Assembly: GCA_947487525.1 (NCBI GenBank)
Contig: CANKWR010000007.1
Span: 1-64,000 of the forward strand
DNA: 64,000 nucleotides
DNA from: Bacteroidota bacterium
Lineage (GTDB): Bacteria; Bacteroidota; Bacteroidia; Chitinophagales; Chitinophagaceae
Reading direction: 5' to 3'
The notes beneath the pieces are model-generated. The model ran no database searches and had not been told where the DNA came from. It saw nothing but the letters and a program-made list of their open reading frames with translations. Within the stretch, counting starts at the first letter, position 1, and every line of letters begins with the position of its first letter. Made by a program: the position numbers and the translations under genes. Below are positions 40,217 through 50,236 of this stretch, piece after piece.

Positions 40217-41197
40217 ATGAAAATAAAAGAAATCGCGGTCCTAGTAGCTTGTATCGCAGGTACTACCCTAATAAATACTAGCCTAATTGCCCAAAGTCCC
40301 AATACCCCTAAGGGTTTCAAAGTGATCCCTTTAGGGGTGTTGGGGGGACTTGATGAATCCAACCTCTCCGCCTATATGGTCGCCGCGAATGGTTCAGATG
40401 CTTTTATTTGTTTAGACGCGGGCACCATTAACGCTGGTTTGATCAAAGCCAGTCAAAATAAATTATTTGCTAAAAAAAACACCTCCCTTATTCAACAAGA
40501 AAATATCAAGGCTTATTTTATATCACATGGTCATTTAGATCATTTGGCTGGCTTAATCCTAAATTCCCCCAATGATATTTCCAAGCCAGTGTTCGCATTG
40601 CCTTCTGTAATTGATGTTTTAAAAAGCAACTACTTCACTTGGAAGGGTTGGGCCAATTTTGCCAATGAAGGAGAGGCACCTGCTTTGGGAAAATATCAAT
40701 ACCAATATTTAACTGCGGGGCAGGCCATTGAAGTGCCAAAAACTGGACTTAAAGTAACTGCCTTTTCACTAAGTCATTTGAATCCTTATGAAAGTACTGC
40801 ATTCCTGGTGAATAACAACAATGACTACCTTTTGTATTTTGGGGATACGGGAGCGGATACCGTGGAGCGGTCCAATAAATTATGGAACGTATGGACCCAA
40901 ATTGCACCGCTCATTAAAAATAAACAGCTTAAGGCCATCTTTATTGAAGTTTCCTTTGACAATAGTTTGCCTGACAAATCCTTATTCGGTCATTTAAATC
41001 CAAAGTTATTCATGGAGGAAATGAATAAGCTACATACTATTGCAGGAGACAATCTAAAAGAACTTACTATTGCCATTACGCATATCAAGCCTTGTTCAAG
41101 CTGTTCACAAAACATTAAACAACAAATTGAAGCGGGTAATCATTTAGGACTTAAAATAATTTATCCTGAACAAGGACAATTAATGATTTTAAATTAA
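40217..41197 (+). CDS. Class II 3',5'-cyclic-nucleotide phosphodiesterase (MBL fold), secreted
   Basis: FISHGHLDHLAGLILNSPND, LLYFGDTGAD, FIEVSFDNSLPDKSLFGHL. Confidence 0.85.
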   Translation: MKIKEIAVLVACIAGTTLINTSLIAQSPNTPKGFKVIPLGVLGGLDESNLSAYMVAANGSDAFICLDAGTINAGLIKASQNKLFAKKNTSLIQQENIKAYFISHGHLDHLAGLILNSPNDISKPVFALPSVIDVLKSNYFTWKGWANFANEGEAPALGKYQYQYLTAGQAIEVPKTGLKVTAFSLSHLNPYESTAFLVNNNNDYLLYFGDTGADTVERSNKLWNVWTQIAPLIKNKQLKAIFIEVSFDNSLPDKSLFGHLNPKLFMEEMNKLHTIAGDNLKELTIAITHIKPCSSCSQNIKQQIEAGNHLGLKIIYPEQGQLMILN

Positions 41198-42256
41198 TTT
41201 GAACCCAAGCCCTGGGGTTTGCTGAATATGCATTTCGCCATTTACTATTTCAAATCCTCCATGCACCAAATCCTCCGCTAAGTCCAAACTTCCGTCCAAA
41301 TCAATATACTTGGTGTTGGGGCAAGCATACGCTACATGCAATGCCGCGGTAATGCTAATTATACTTTCGTCATTGCAACCCCAGAATAAATCAATGTTTG
41401 CATTTTGTGCAATATTGGCAATACCCATAGCTCCTACTATACCACCGCACTTCATTAATTTAATATTATAAATACCAAATGGTTTTTCGTTGGATGCCAA
41501 TTGTAATGCTGCTTGCGGATTTTTTAAAGATTCATCGGCTGCTAGCAATTTACGATCCTCCCAAGGAAGGCTTAGTAATTCGTTTTCAGTTCCTACCGGC
41601 ATAGGCTGTTCAATAAGCTCCAAGTCCTTTCCCTTAGTAGCCGCTATAAATTGCTTCAAGTCTGCCAAGCTATACCCTTGATTTGCATCCACCCTTACTT
41701 TAAAATGATTGCCAAATTGTTCTTTTATTTTTAGTACCCTTTCAATATCCTCCGTTACATTCAAGCCTGTTTTTACTTTTACTATTTTAAAACCCAAAGC
41801 CTTGTATCCTGCCGCTTCTTCCAAAGCTGCTGCAACCGATTTAATTCCAATAGTGACCGAAGTGGGTAGGGCATTTATTTTGCGGCCATAAAATTCAGCG
41901 ACCGAAATACCAATAAATTTTCCAAAGGCATCATGCAAGGCAATGTCTATCGCTGCTTGTGTTCCAGGCAAATGCGAAAAATGCTGAATAGTTTCAAAAA
42001 TGATTTGCTGAAAATGACGAATGTCTTTTCCAACAAATTGTTGTACAAAATGAGTTTGTAAATTGGCCGCAGTTTGTTCGGTGGTTTCTCCAACCACTTC
42101 CTCGGCAGGACTTCCCGAACCGTATCCGATGATTCCATTCGCTAATTCTACTTCAAAAAATGCCAAGCTTACATCTGTAAATGTATTATAGGCAATAGTA
42201 TAGGGCTTGGTTAAAGCCATTTTTTTTAAATAAGATCTTACTGCAACAATTTTCAT
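41189..42256 (-). CDS. Enolase-superfamily racemase (dipeptide epimerase / DgcA-like)
   Basis: VKVKTG, VRVDANQGYS, ELIEQPMP, AADESL, IKLMKCGGI. Confidence 0.85.
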   Translation of the reverse strand: MKIVAVRSYLKKMALTKPYTIAYNTFTDVSLAFFEVELANGIIGYGSGSPAEEVVGETTEQTAANLQTHFVQQFVGKDIRHFQQIIFETIQHFSHLPGTQAAIDIALHDAFGKFIGISVAEFYGRKINALPTSVTIGIKSVAAALEEAAGYKALGFKIVKVKTGLNVTEDIERVLKIKEQFGNHFKVRVDANQGYSLADLKQFIAATKGKDLELIEQPMPVGTENELLSLPWEDRKLLAADESLKNPQAALQLASNEKPFGIYNIKLMKCGGIVGAMGIANIAQNANIDLFWGCNDESIISITAALHVAYACPNTKYIDLDGSLDLAEDLVHGGFEIVNGEMHIQQTPGLGFKLI

Positions 42257-42318
42257 AACTATTTATTTAATAAAATCAAATTCACACAAAGCGTATTTAC
42301 ATTTACTTGTGCAAATTT

Positions 42319-43368
42319 TTATTTTATCAGTGCTTTTAAAGTGGGTATTAATGGATCAACGCCCTCTTGCATGGGAAGCAGTACTGGAATATTTAATTTT
42401 TTTGCGTACGCTGCTTGATAAGCAAAAGCTTCCTCGTTACTGCAATCCTCTGTATTCACTGCAACGGCAATCACTTTAGATCCTAATTTTTCAATAATCT
42501 CAATTTCTGATTCCACCGAAGGTATCGCACCCCAATGTTCATCATTATCAAAGTATTTTCTTTTGGGTGCAAATATTAAAACTACCTGCTTCGCATTTCC
42601 AGAAATTAATAATTCAATACCACAAGGACCACTTGGATTGCGTAAAGAGGATTGGCCTTCTAAAAAAATGATGTCCGCATTGGTTTCTTTCCAGCAGCTT
42701 ACAATGGCGTTTTCTAATTCTCCAGAAACAAAATCGTTTAAGGTGGAGTCAAAGACAAATCCATATTTCCCTCCTTGCAGCCAACCTGTTTGACCCGTAT
42801 AAATCATTTGGCCATTGAATCCATTCGCTTTGCAAGACTGGCTTAACATTCTGGCTGTGGTTCTTTTCCCCATCGCACAGTCCATGCCAATCACCGCAAT
42901 AATGGGTGCGGTCACTTTAAAAATTTCACCTGTCCAAAAATTTAGGTCTTCTCTGTTTTTTGGCTTGCGTACATCTATTAATTCAACCCCTTTGGATTTC
43001 GCCAACGCCACTACCTCCGGTTTTTCATTTAGATATTCATGTAATCCATTCACAATGGAAATGCCTTCCTTGATGGCTTTGATCACTACTTCCAGCATAT
43101 TGCCTGGCAACTTACCGCCAACGGTCGCAACGCCAATGATTAAATATTGTACCTCCCTTAATTGCGCAATTGCATTTTCAAAATTTGCAAATACCGGAAT
43201 GTTTCTATGCTTGCCATCTAATAATTCACCGGCATCCTGTCCTGCAGTAGCATCGCAATCGACTATTCCAACAATGGTAAAACGTTCTGTTCCTCTTATT
43301 AAACCATGTGCCGTTTTTGCATCCGAAGATGTCAACAGTCCATTGGTGAGTACAATTGCATTATTCAT
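42319..43368 (-). CDS. DUF1611 family protein (DgcN-like)
   Basis: IAVIGMDCAMGKRTTARML P-loop, FLEGQSSLRNPSG; neighbour of enolase-superfamily racemase. Confidence 0.8.
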   Translation of the reverse strand: MNNAIVLTNGLLTSSDAKTAHGLIRGTERFTIVGIVDCDATAGQDAGELLDGKHRNIPVFANFENAIAQLREVQYLIIGVATVGGKLPGNMLEVVIKAIKEGISIVNGLHEYLNEKPEVVALAKSKGVELIDVRKPKNREDLNFWTGEIFKVTAPIIAVIGMDCAMGKRTTARMLSQSCKANGFNGQMIYTGQTGWLQGGKYGFVFDSTLNDFVSGELENAIVSCWKETNADIIFLEGQSSLRNPSGPCGIELLISGNAKQVVLIFAPKRKYFDNDEHWGAIPSVESEIEIIEKLGSKVIAVAVNTEDCSNEEAFAYQAAYAKKLNIPVLLPMQEGVDPLIPTLKALIK

Positions 43369-43432
43369 TCAACCTATCTATTTAGGGTATATAACTATGA
43401 TGTTGTTAAAGATATAAAACTAAAGCAAGAAT

Positions 43433-44995
43433 TTAGCGTCTAATAAGCACGCCGGGTTTATTCCCAGTTGCTTTTTGATCCTTATACACAAGTGAACCGT
43501 TCACCCATACCATTGCAATGCCATCCGATAATGCTTTGCTGTTCATTATAGTTGCATTGTCATTGACCGTCGCGGGATTGAATAAAACTAAATCGGCTTT
43601 TTTGCCAACCGCAATAACCCCTCTTTCTTGAATGCCTAAATAAGCAGCTGTTTGCCCAGTCATTTTATAAATCGCATTGGTTAAATCAATTACTTTGTCG
43701 GTGCGAACATATTTTCCAAGTATTCTAGGGAAAGAACCATAGCCTCTAGGATGACCTCCTGCATTTCCGTCAGAGCAAATAACGGCATAAGGCCATGCAA
43801 TAAATTTTGCAACATCTTCCTCACTCATACTCTTTGCAGCAATCGCTTCAATACTGCCTTTGTATCCGGGATTTTTTTGTTTGAAATCGGCAGCCATCGC
43901 AACCAAATTAATTAATGTCTGCGCATCCGTTTCATTGCGCTCTTTCGCAATCGTAGAAAGGGTTTTGCCTACATAAGAAGGCTGCGGTGCATATTGTACT
44001 ATATAGGATGCCGTTGGATCAAACAACTGCGTTACGGCCAATTGTGCACTTGCCATATTGGTATAATCGCGCGCAGGAAACAACACCCTTAATGTGGAGT
44101 TCCAAAAAGTATAAGGATATACATCTGCTGTAATTTGGACCCCTTCTGCTCTTGCTTTTTCTAGCTGTGCTATAATAGTAGCAGCCGTTCCCCAATCCGA
44201 TTTTTTTGCCAATTTAATATGAGAAATCTGCACTGGCATTTTGGTGATTCTACCTATTTGAATGATTTCATCCAAGGCATCGGCCATGGTTACATCCTCA
44301 CTTCTTATATGACTTATATAACGGGTGTTGGCATTCGCTGCAATTTGAGCAAGCTGTATTACCTCATCCCTGCTTGAATAAAATGCTTGTTCGTATTCTA
44401 ATCCAGTGGAGAGTCCTAGTGCTCCTTTGCCAAGCTCATTTTGTAAAATGATTTTCATTTTATCTACCTCCAATTGTGTTGCTTGTCTTAATACATTGTT
44501 TTCACCCATCACTTCTTCTCTCAAACTTGAATGTCCGGTATAACTGGCAACATTTGCAACAATAGGTTTTTCGCGCATGTCTTTTTCCAAAGAGTCCATT
44601 GGATACCCTTCTCCATCCTGGCCAATCACCACCGTGGTGATGCCTTGGTTGGAGGTAGAAAGCCCAGTTGGGTTTCTTTGCAAGTCTCCTAAGTGATGGC
44701 TGTGTGCGTCTATGAAACCGGGTGCCAAGGTCAAGCCTTTGCCGTCAACAATGCTTTCGCCTTTCACTGGTTTCAGGTTCCCAACTTCCATAATTTTATC
44801 GCCTTTGAATCTTACTGCTCCCTGCATAGGTAAAGCACCTGTACCATCTATAATTTGTACATTTAAAATAACGGTGGATTTAGCTGCAGCTTGAATATTG
44901 AATTGCTGTTGTGCCAATAAATTGCCTTGCATGAATAAAAGTGCAATGCCAATAAAGCCTTTTGCTATTTTTTGCATAAATGTATTTTTTACCAA
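43433..44995 (-). CDS. D-aminoacylase / N-acyl-D-amino-acid deacylase-type amidohydrolase
   Basis: LAPGFIDAHSHH, STGLEYEQAFYSS, QISHIKLA, VICSDGNAGGHPRGYGSFPRILGKYVR. Confidence 0.85.
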   Translation of the reverse strand: MVKNTFMQKIAKGFIGIALLFMQGNLLAQQQFNIQAAAKSTVILNVQIIDGTGALPMQGAVRFKGDKIMEVGNLKPVKGESIVDGKGLTLAPGFIDAHSHHLGDLQRNPTGLSTSNQGITTVVIGQDGEGYPMDSLEKDMREKPIVANVASYTGHSSLREEVMGENNVLRQATQLEVDKMKIILQNELGKGALGLSTGLEYEQAFYSSRDEVIQLAQIAANANTRYISHIRSEDVTMADALDEIIQIGRITKMPVQISHIKLAKKSDWGTAATIIAQLEKARAEGVQITADVYPYTFWNSTLRVLFPARDYTNMASAQLAVTQLFDPTASYIVQYAPQPSYVGKTLSTIAKERNETDAQTLINLVAMAADFKQKNPGYKGSIEAIAAKSMSEEDVAKFIAWPYAVICSDGNAGGHPRGYGSFPRILGKYVRTDKVIDLTNAIYKMTGQTAAYLGIQERGVIAVGKKADLVLFNPATVNDNATIMNSKALSDGIAMVWVNGSLVYKDQKATGNKPGVLIRR

Positions 44996-46695
44996 AAACG
45001 AATATATAAACCTGCCACCACAATTAAGATGATTACGATCATTGCAACATGTGCATTGGTTAGTTTGTATTTTGTGGTATCCTCTTGTAATGAATTGGCA
45101 TGTGTTTGTCCTTTAACATCTATTAAACTAATTACAACCATAATAATACAAGTAAATAAAAACACCCAGCCCATTTGAATTAAATACGGGATTTCAAATC
45201 CGCCATGTCCATTGGGTAATGCAGTGTATAAAATGGTTTCATTGCCCAACATACTTGGTAAAAACTTATCAAACAAAATAGCCAAAGCCAATCCTAGTAA
45301 AATTCCCCAAATCGCTGCTTTTGAAGTTGTTTTTTTCCAAAAGAATCCCAATAAAAAAACCGGGAAGATGGCTGGAGAAATATAGCCTGTATATTTTTGG
45401 ATAAATTCAAATCCGCCCTTGCCTCCAATACCTAAAGTGTCATTCCAGTTAATAACAATGGCAATGATTAAGGAAATAACAATCATCAAACGACCCGTAG
45501 CAACTGTTTTAGTATCAGAAGCATCTTTGTTTACATATTTTTTATAAATGTCTAAGGAATAGATGGTAGAAATGCTATTGGCCTTACCTGCTAAAGATGC
45601 AACTATGGCTGCTGTCAAAGCCGCCATAGACAAGCCTTTTAAGCCTACGGGCAAAAATCCAATGACAGAAGAATAAGCATTGTCCTGCGTAAGCACTCCA
45701 TTGGTTAACATTTGTTGTTGCAACTCCCCATTATTGTACAATACATAAGCAGCGATTCCTGGAACCACCACCAATAAAGGCATAAATAATTTTAAAATGG
45801 CTGCAAAAAATATACCTGATCGAGCTGTTTTTAAATCTGCTCCCAAAGCTCTTTGGGTAATATATTGATTACATCCCCAATAATTTAAATTGGCAATCCA
45901 CATCCCGGCTGCCATCATAGCTAAACCCGGTAAAGAGGAATAGTCGTCGATTTGTTTTTGCGTTGCACCAACCCCTGGCTTATCAAAAATCATTTTAAAA
46001 TGATCGGGGGCAACTTTAATTAAATGATTTAAACCATCAATGGCATTTTTTCCAAAACCAAATTTCTCTCCTACAACAGTTAAAGCAATATAAGAAGTGA
46101 TCAAACCACCCACGGTTAACACAATTACTTGAATCACGTCGGTATAACCAATTACTTTCATGCCTCCAAGGGTAATGAATAAGGCAAACACCGCTAAGCC
46201 AATCATGATTAAATGAAAATGCGTACCTCCCGTTAAATTGTTAATGGCAATAGCGCCTAAAAATAAAATAGAGGTAAGATTTACAAAAATGTATAGGAAC
46301 AACCAGAAAATAGCCATCATCATCGCTACGGTTTCATTGTACCTTGTTTTTAAAAACTGGGGCATAGTGTATATCTTGTTCTTTAAATACACCGGCATAA
46401 AAAAGATACCTACTACCACTAGCGAGATTGCCGCTAACCACTCATAGGCCGAAATGGCCAATCCCAATCTAAATCCATTTCCACTCATGCCAATAAATTG
46501 CTCTGCCGAAATATTAGAAGCAATTAGTGAAGCGCCAATGGCCCACCAGGTTAATTGACCTTCGGCCAAGAAAAAATCTTGGGTATTGACAGTAGCGACT
46601 TTTTTACGTTGATAGATCCATACTCCATAACTGGCAATTAACATAAAATACATTACAAAAACCAGATAATCGTAAGTTTGAAGTCCCTGTGGCAT
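44989..46695 (-). CDS. Sodium:solute symporter (SSS/SglT family)
   Basis: ASLIASNISAEQFIGMSGNGFRLGLA, multiple TM helices, NLNYWGCNQYITQRALGA. Confidence 0.9.
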   Translation of the reverse strand: MPQGLQTYDYLVFVMYFMLIASYGVWIYQRKKVATVNTQDFFLAEGQLTWWAIGASLIASNISAEQFIGMSGNGFRLGLAISAYEWLAAISLVVVGIFFMPVYLKNKIYTMPQFLKTRYNETVAMMMAIFWLFLYIFVNLTSILFLGAIAINNLTGGTHFHLIMIGLAVFALFITLGGMKVIGYTDVIQVIVLTVGGLITSYIALTVVGEKFGFGKNAIDGLNHLIKVAPDHFKMIFDKPGVGATQKQIDDYSSLPGLAMMAAGMWIANLNYWGCNQYITQRALGADLKTARSGIFFAAILKLFMPLLVVVPGIAAYVLYNNGELQQQMLTNGVLTQDNAYSSVIGFLPVGLKGLSMAALTAAIVASLAGKANSISTIYSLDIYKKYVNKDASDTKTVATGRLMIVISLIIAIVINWNDTLGIGGKGGFEFIQKYTGYISPAIFPVFLLGFFWKKTTSKAAIWGILLGLALAILFDKFLPSMLGNETILYTALPNGHGGFEIPYLIQMGWVFLFTCIIMVVISLIDVKGQTHANSLQEDTTKYKLTNAHVAMIVIILIVVAGLYIRFW

Positions 46696-46803
46696 AGTAG
46701 TTTGTTTATTGCCTAAATTTAAGGGTTATCTCTTATAAGTTTCTTTAAAAAATAAGTTATTTGTAAGTGATAATAAATTGTAATTTTAAATTCAAACCTT
46801 TTT

Positions 46804-47295
46804 ATGAATCGCAACTTCGCGTCTTTTGTACATAAAATTAGTTCCCCCATTCGCTTTGGTTTTTTCTTAGCAACAAAATTACCAGCGGCTTTTTTTGTAG
46901 GACTAAAATTAAATCAGATCAATGAACAAAGCTGTACCATTCTGGTAAAGCATAGTTGGTTTAGTAAAAATCCATTTAAGTCGGTTTACTTTGCTGCCGA
47001 GGCCATGGCTGCCGAAATGAGTACGGGCTTGTTGGCATTTGGTCATCTTTATCAAAGAATACCCAAAGTGAGTATGTTGGTAGTGAAAATGGAAGCGGCG
47101 TATTTTAAAAAAGGAACGGGGAAATTATATTTTACCAGTGATGACGGAGCGGCGGTTGAACAAGCCGTTCATACCGCAATTCAAACAGGCGAAGGACAAA
47201 CCTTAATTTGCAAATCGGTAGGGACCAATGAAAAAGGCGAAATTGTTGCGGTCTTTCATTTTACTTGGAGCTTTAAAGCAAAAGGGATCATTTAA
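46804..47295 (+). CDS. DUF4442 (hotdog thioesterase-like) protein
   Basis: HSWFSKNPFKSVYFAAEAMAAEMSTGLLAF. Confidence 0.7.
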   Translation: MNRNFASFVHKISSPIRFGFFLATKLPAAFFVGLKLNQINEQSCTILVKHSWFSKNPFKSVYFAAEAMAAEMSTGLLAFGHLYQRIPKVSMLVVKMEAAYFKKGTGKLYFTSDDGAAVEQAVHTAIQTGEGQTLICKSVGTNEKGEIVAVFHFTWSFKAKGII

Positions 47296-47325
47296 AGCAA
47301 AAAAATAAAATACATCTATCCCTAA

Positions 47326-47360
47326 TAAAAGAAGGAGTGCATTATGCACTCCTTCTTTTA
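47326..47360. terminator. Bidirectional hairpin terminator
   Basis: taaaagaaggagtgca-tta-tgcactccttctttta, perfect 16-bp stem. Confidence 0.88.
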
Positions 47361-47389
47361 TTGATACCTACCAAACCTATTAAATTACA

Positions 47390-48034
47390 TTAAAAAGTTT
47401 TAGTTCCATTGGGTTGGTAAGCAACACGGAAAGTGTAATAACGTTGTTTGGTTAACTTATCCATATCGGATGCAGTTGCCGGCAAAGTTACACCCCCCTT
47501 GTAATAAGAGATGATTTCTATTTTTGCATATTTACCCGATGCAGTTCTGATCACTAAAACTCTTCCTGCCAGTGGGGTAATTAAATTGGTTAACCCATCA
47601 TAATTATACCAACCTTTTCCGCTTCCTGTTGGTATTGCATAAGATGCTGGTGCGTTATCAGTTTTAAAAACAGAATCAGCAGGAATAGTAGTTAATGCAT
47701 CAAATAAACCTGTAAAAACAAAAGCGCCTCCTTGGCCAATTCCACTGGTACCTCCATTGGTAATAATTCTTGTTGACATAAAGGCAATATCCCATTTAGT
47801 ACTTGCACTATCCGCATTTGGTACAATGGCATTTTTTTCGATACTATAAAAAGTGTATTTGCCATTGGTGAGGGGAGCACCCTGTGCACTTAATCCCACT
47901 ATCGTGTCTGATGGAATATCATTGACCCTGACTGCTGTAACAGGCATTAGGGTACTGGTATCTGATTTTGAACATGCCAAGATACTCACTGAACAGATTA
48001 AACCTACTGCTAAATTTTGGATTGATTTTTTCAT
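47390..48034 (-). CDS. HmuY family lipoprotein
   Basis: Lipobox ILACSK; TKWDIAFMSTRIITNGGTSG; RVLVIRTASGKYAKIEIISYYKG. Confidence 0.8.
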   Translation of the reverse strand: MKKSIQNLAVGLICSVSILACSKSDTSTLMPVTAVRVNDIPSDTIVGLSAQGAPLTNGKYTFYSIEKNAIVPNADSASTKWDIAFMSTRIITNGGTSGIGQGGAFVFTGLFDALTTIPADSVFKTDNAPASYAIPTGSGKGWYNYDGLTNLITPLAGRVLVIRTASGKYAKIEIISYYKGGVTLPATASDMDKLTKQRYYTFRVAYQPNGTKTF

Positions 48035-48040
48035 TGTTAT

Positions 48041-50134
48041 TTATTTTTTATTTAATAGTTGATATTTTAAGATGCCATAAAAAGTGCTTCCTGGTAAATT
48101 AGGGAGGTTGACTGCGTCAACATAGTTGCCTATATTATCAGTGCCCAATTGAATAGATAATCCATTTTTATATTCTTTACCAATCGAACTATTCACCGAA
48201 ATGTATCCTTTTGCAAACTCATCTCCATTGTCAAAAACTTCATTTCCGTTGGTATTGTTTACTGCCCACCTGCTTCTATATATAAATCGAATATTTGCAA
48301 AAAAACCTTTTTGATCGTGGTAGTTACATTTGAACTGTGCCCTGTGTTTGCTGATATTGGAAAGACCCACATAGTCGCTAAGTGATAATAAACGGCTATA
48401 CCCGTTTGCATCCCTGGTATATACTTTTCCGGCTTTGATTTGAGCAATTTGATCCTTGTCGCCAGACAATAAAAACTGATAGCCTCCACTAAGCATGATG
48501 TTTGGGTTAAGTTGATACTTTGATTCAACTTCTACTCCTTGGGTAAATGCACGACCTACATTTAAATAACTAAAAATTTGTGCACCTGTAACATAGGCTG
48601 CCACTTGTTGTACCTGAATTAAATTATTAATGTCATTTCTAAATAACTGAATGCTTAGGAATGTTTTATTGCTGGATTCATAGTCCCAAGAAAAGTGCAT
48701 CCCATTTGAATATTCAGGTTTTAAGGTATTGAGTTGATAATAGGTATTGTATAAAGTACCAACCTGACCTGCATTCATTAATTGAGCAATTACTTTTTGT
48801 GCTTGATCAGAGCCGAATACACTATACCCTCCTGCCGCTGCATTGGTGAAGTCTAAATAAATTTGTCTAAAATCAGGTGCTTTGAACCCTTGACCAATAC
48901 TGAATTTTAGTTTGTTGTTTTCATTTATTTTATAAGAGGCCGATATTTTTGGACTAAATGCAGAGGCAAAAGCTTCATTTTTATCAAACCTAATTCCACC
49001 TATCACAATTAAATTTTTTGTGGGATTTAATTCTATTTGGGAAAACCCATATCCTATTGAATTGGTTTTTCGTATTTGTTCACTATCGTAGCGATTACTT
49101 TTTACTCCTTCCAAAATAGTACCTGCGCCAAAAATTAAATTAGTTTGCTGACTGATATTCCAATCGGTCTGATTTTCAATTCTTTGAAACAAATGATTTA
49201 ATAAATCATAATAGGGTACGCCTGCAACCGTTAGCAAATCCTGTCTGCCATTATACTCCGTAAGGTATCCTCTAAAACTAGTTTTAAGTTTGTTGGAAAA
49301 TTTGTGGTTCAAAGACGCGTTAAAATTTTGATCGGTATTGTGTTCATAACCATAGGAACTGATGGTCGCTCCACCATTGACTACCGAAATTTCACTTTTC
49401 ACTTTTTCATCTGTTGCTCTAATGCTCAATGAAATATTGGTATGGTCTGAAAAATTATATTTTAACTGCTGATTAATGGTATACCTGGTAATTGGAGTGG
49501 TTGTTCGACTCGTACTATTGGGCCTAATACTAAAACCATCGGTACTGAAATAATTATAGTAGCCCTGGTAGGAAATAGACTTATTGACAATGGAATGATT
49601 CACCCCAGCATCCATGGTTTGATAAGTTCCATATCTAAAGGTCGCCTGCAAAGGCATTGCATTGGCTGCATCGGTGATTATATTAATAACCCCAGCCATG
49701 GCCTCGCTACCGTATAGGCTTGAAGAGGGGCCTTTAACAATTTCAATTTTTTTAATATTGCCAAGGGCTATTCTGTTTAAATCCAATACGCCAGCAGTTC
49801 TACCAACAAGTGGTTCTCCATTAATTAAAATAATGGTGTAATCAGGATTCAAGCCTTGCAATTGTACCCCTGCTCCAAAACCACTGGTCATGGTTAAACC
49901 TGGTTGCTCTTTTAAAACATCTGTTAATCGAATGGCGCCAATTTCTTGAATTTGTTTTGCATTGATGATGCTTACCGGAACGGTGACATTACTTAATTTT
50001 CGAGCATATCGGTTGGCGGTAATCACCACACTATCTCCTAACATTTGCAAAGTGTCATTGGCCATCCTTGTCTGTGCTACAACCGACATGGGTGACAACA
50101 AAATAAAATAAAAAAATAACCGGCGCTTTTTCAC
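48041..50134 (-). CDS. TonB-dependent receptor (HmuR-like)
   Basis: Plug domain VVITANRYARKLSNVTVPVSIINAKQI, IEIVKGPSSSLYGSEAMAGVINIIT. ORF track extends to 50200; GTG start (VKKRRLFFYFILL) at 50134 is a guess. Confidence 0.88.
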   Translation of the reverse strand: MKKRRLFFYFILLSPMSVVAQTRMANDTLQMLGDSVVITANRYARKLSNVTVPVSIINAKQIQEIGAIRLTDVLKEQPGLTMTSGFGAGVQLQGLNPDYTIILINGEPLVGRTAGVLDLNRIALGNIKKIEIVKGPSSSLYGSEAMAGVINIITDAANAMPLQATFRYGTYQTMDAGVNHSIVNKSISYQGYYNYFSTDGFSIRPNSTSRTTTPITRYTINQQLKYNFSDHTNISLSIRATDEKVKSEISVVNGGATISSYGYEHNTDQNFNASLNHKFSNKLKTSFRGYLTEYNGRQDLLTVAGVPYYDLLNHLFQRIENQTDWNISQQTNLIFGAGTILEGVKSNRYDSEQIRKTNSIGYGFSQIELNPTKNLIVIGGIRFDKNEAFASAFSPKISASYKINENNKLKFSIGQGFKAPDFRQIYLDFTNAAAGGYSVFGSDQAQKVIAQLMNAGQVGTLYNTYYQLNTLKPEYSNGMHFSWDYESSNKTFLSIQLFRNDINNLIQVQQVAAYVTGAQIFSYLNVGRAFTQGVEVESKYQLNPNIMLSGGYQFLLSGDKDQIAQIKAGKVYTRDANGYSRLLSLSDYVGLSNISKHRAQFKCNYHDQKGFFANIRFIYRSRWAVNNTNGNEVFDNGDEFAKGYISVNSSIGKEYKNGLSIQLGTDNIGNYVDAVNLPNLPGSTFYGILKYQLLNKK

Positions 50135-50214
50135 GCCGCAAAGGTGAATTGAATATAAAAGGGAATCAAGTATTTGGATACTTAATTGACTAAACCTCAC
50201 TGTTTTTTTACAGT
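50121..50214 (-). promoter_or_regulatory. Structured leader of the TonB/HmuY operon with three inverted repeats
   Basis: cggcg-8-cgccg (50121-50138), aagtat-4-atactt (50168-50183), actgt-6-acagt (50199-50214); T-rich run follows the first hairpin on the minus strand. Confidence 0.4.
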
Positions 50215-50236
50215 TCTATGACAATTGGATTTTTGT

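Noticed and set aside
42563-43417. Plus-strand ORFs of 76 and 200 aa opposite the DUF1611 gene
   Set aside because: Antisense of a gene with clear P-loop motif; no independent evidence of coding
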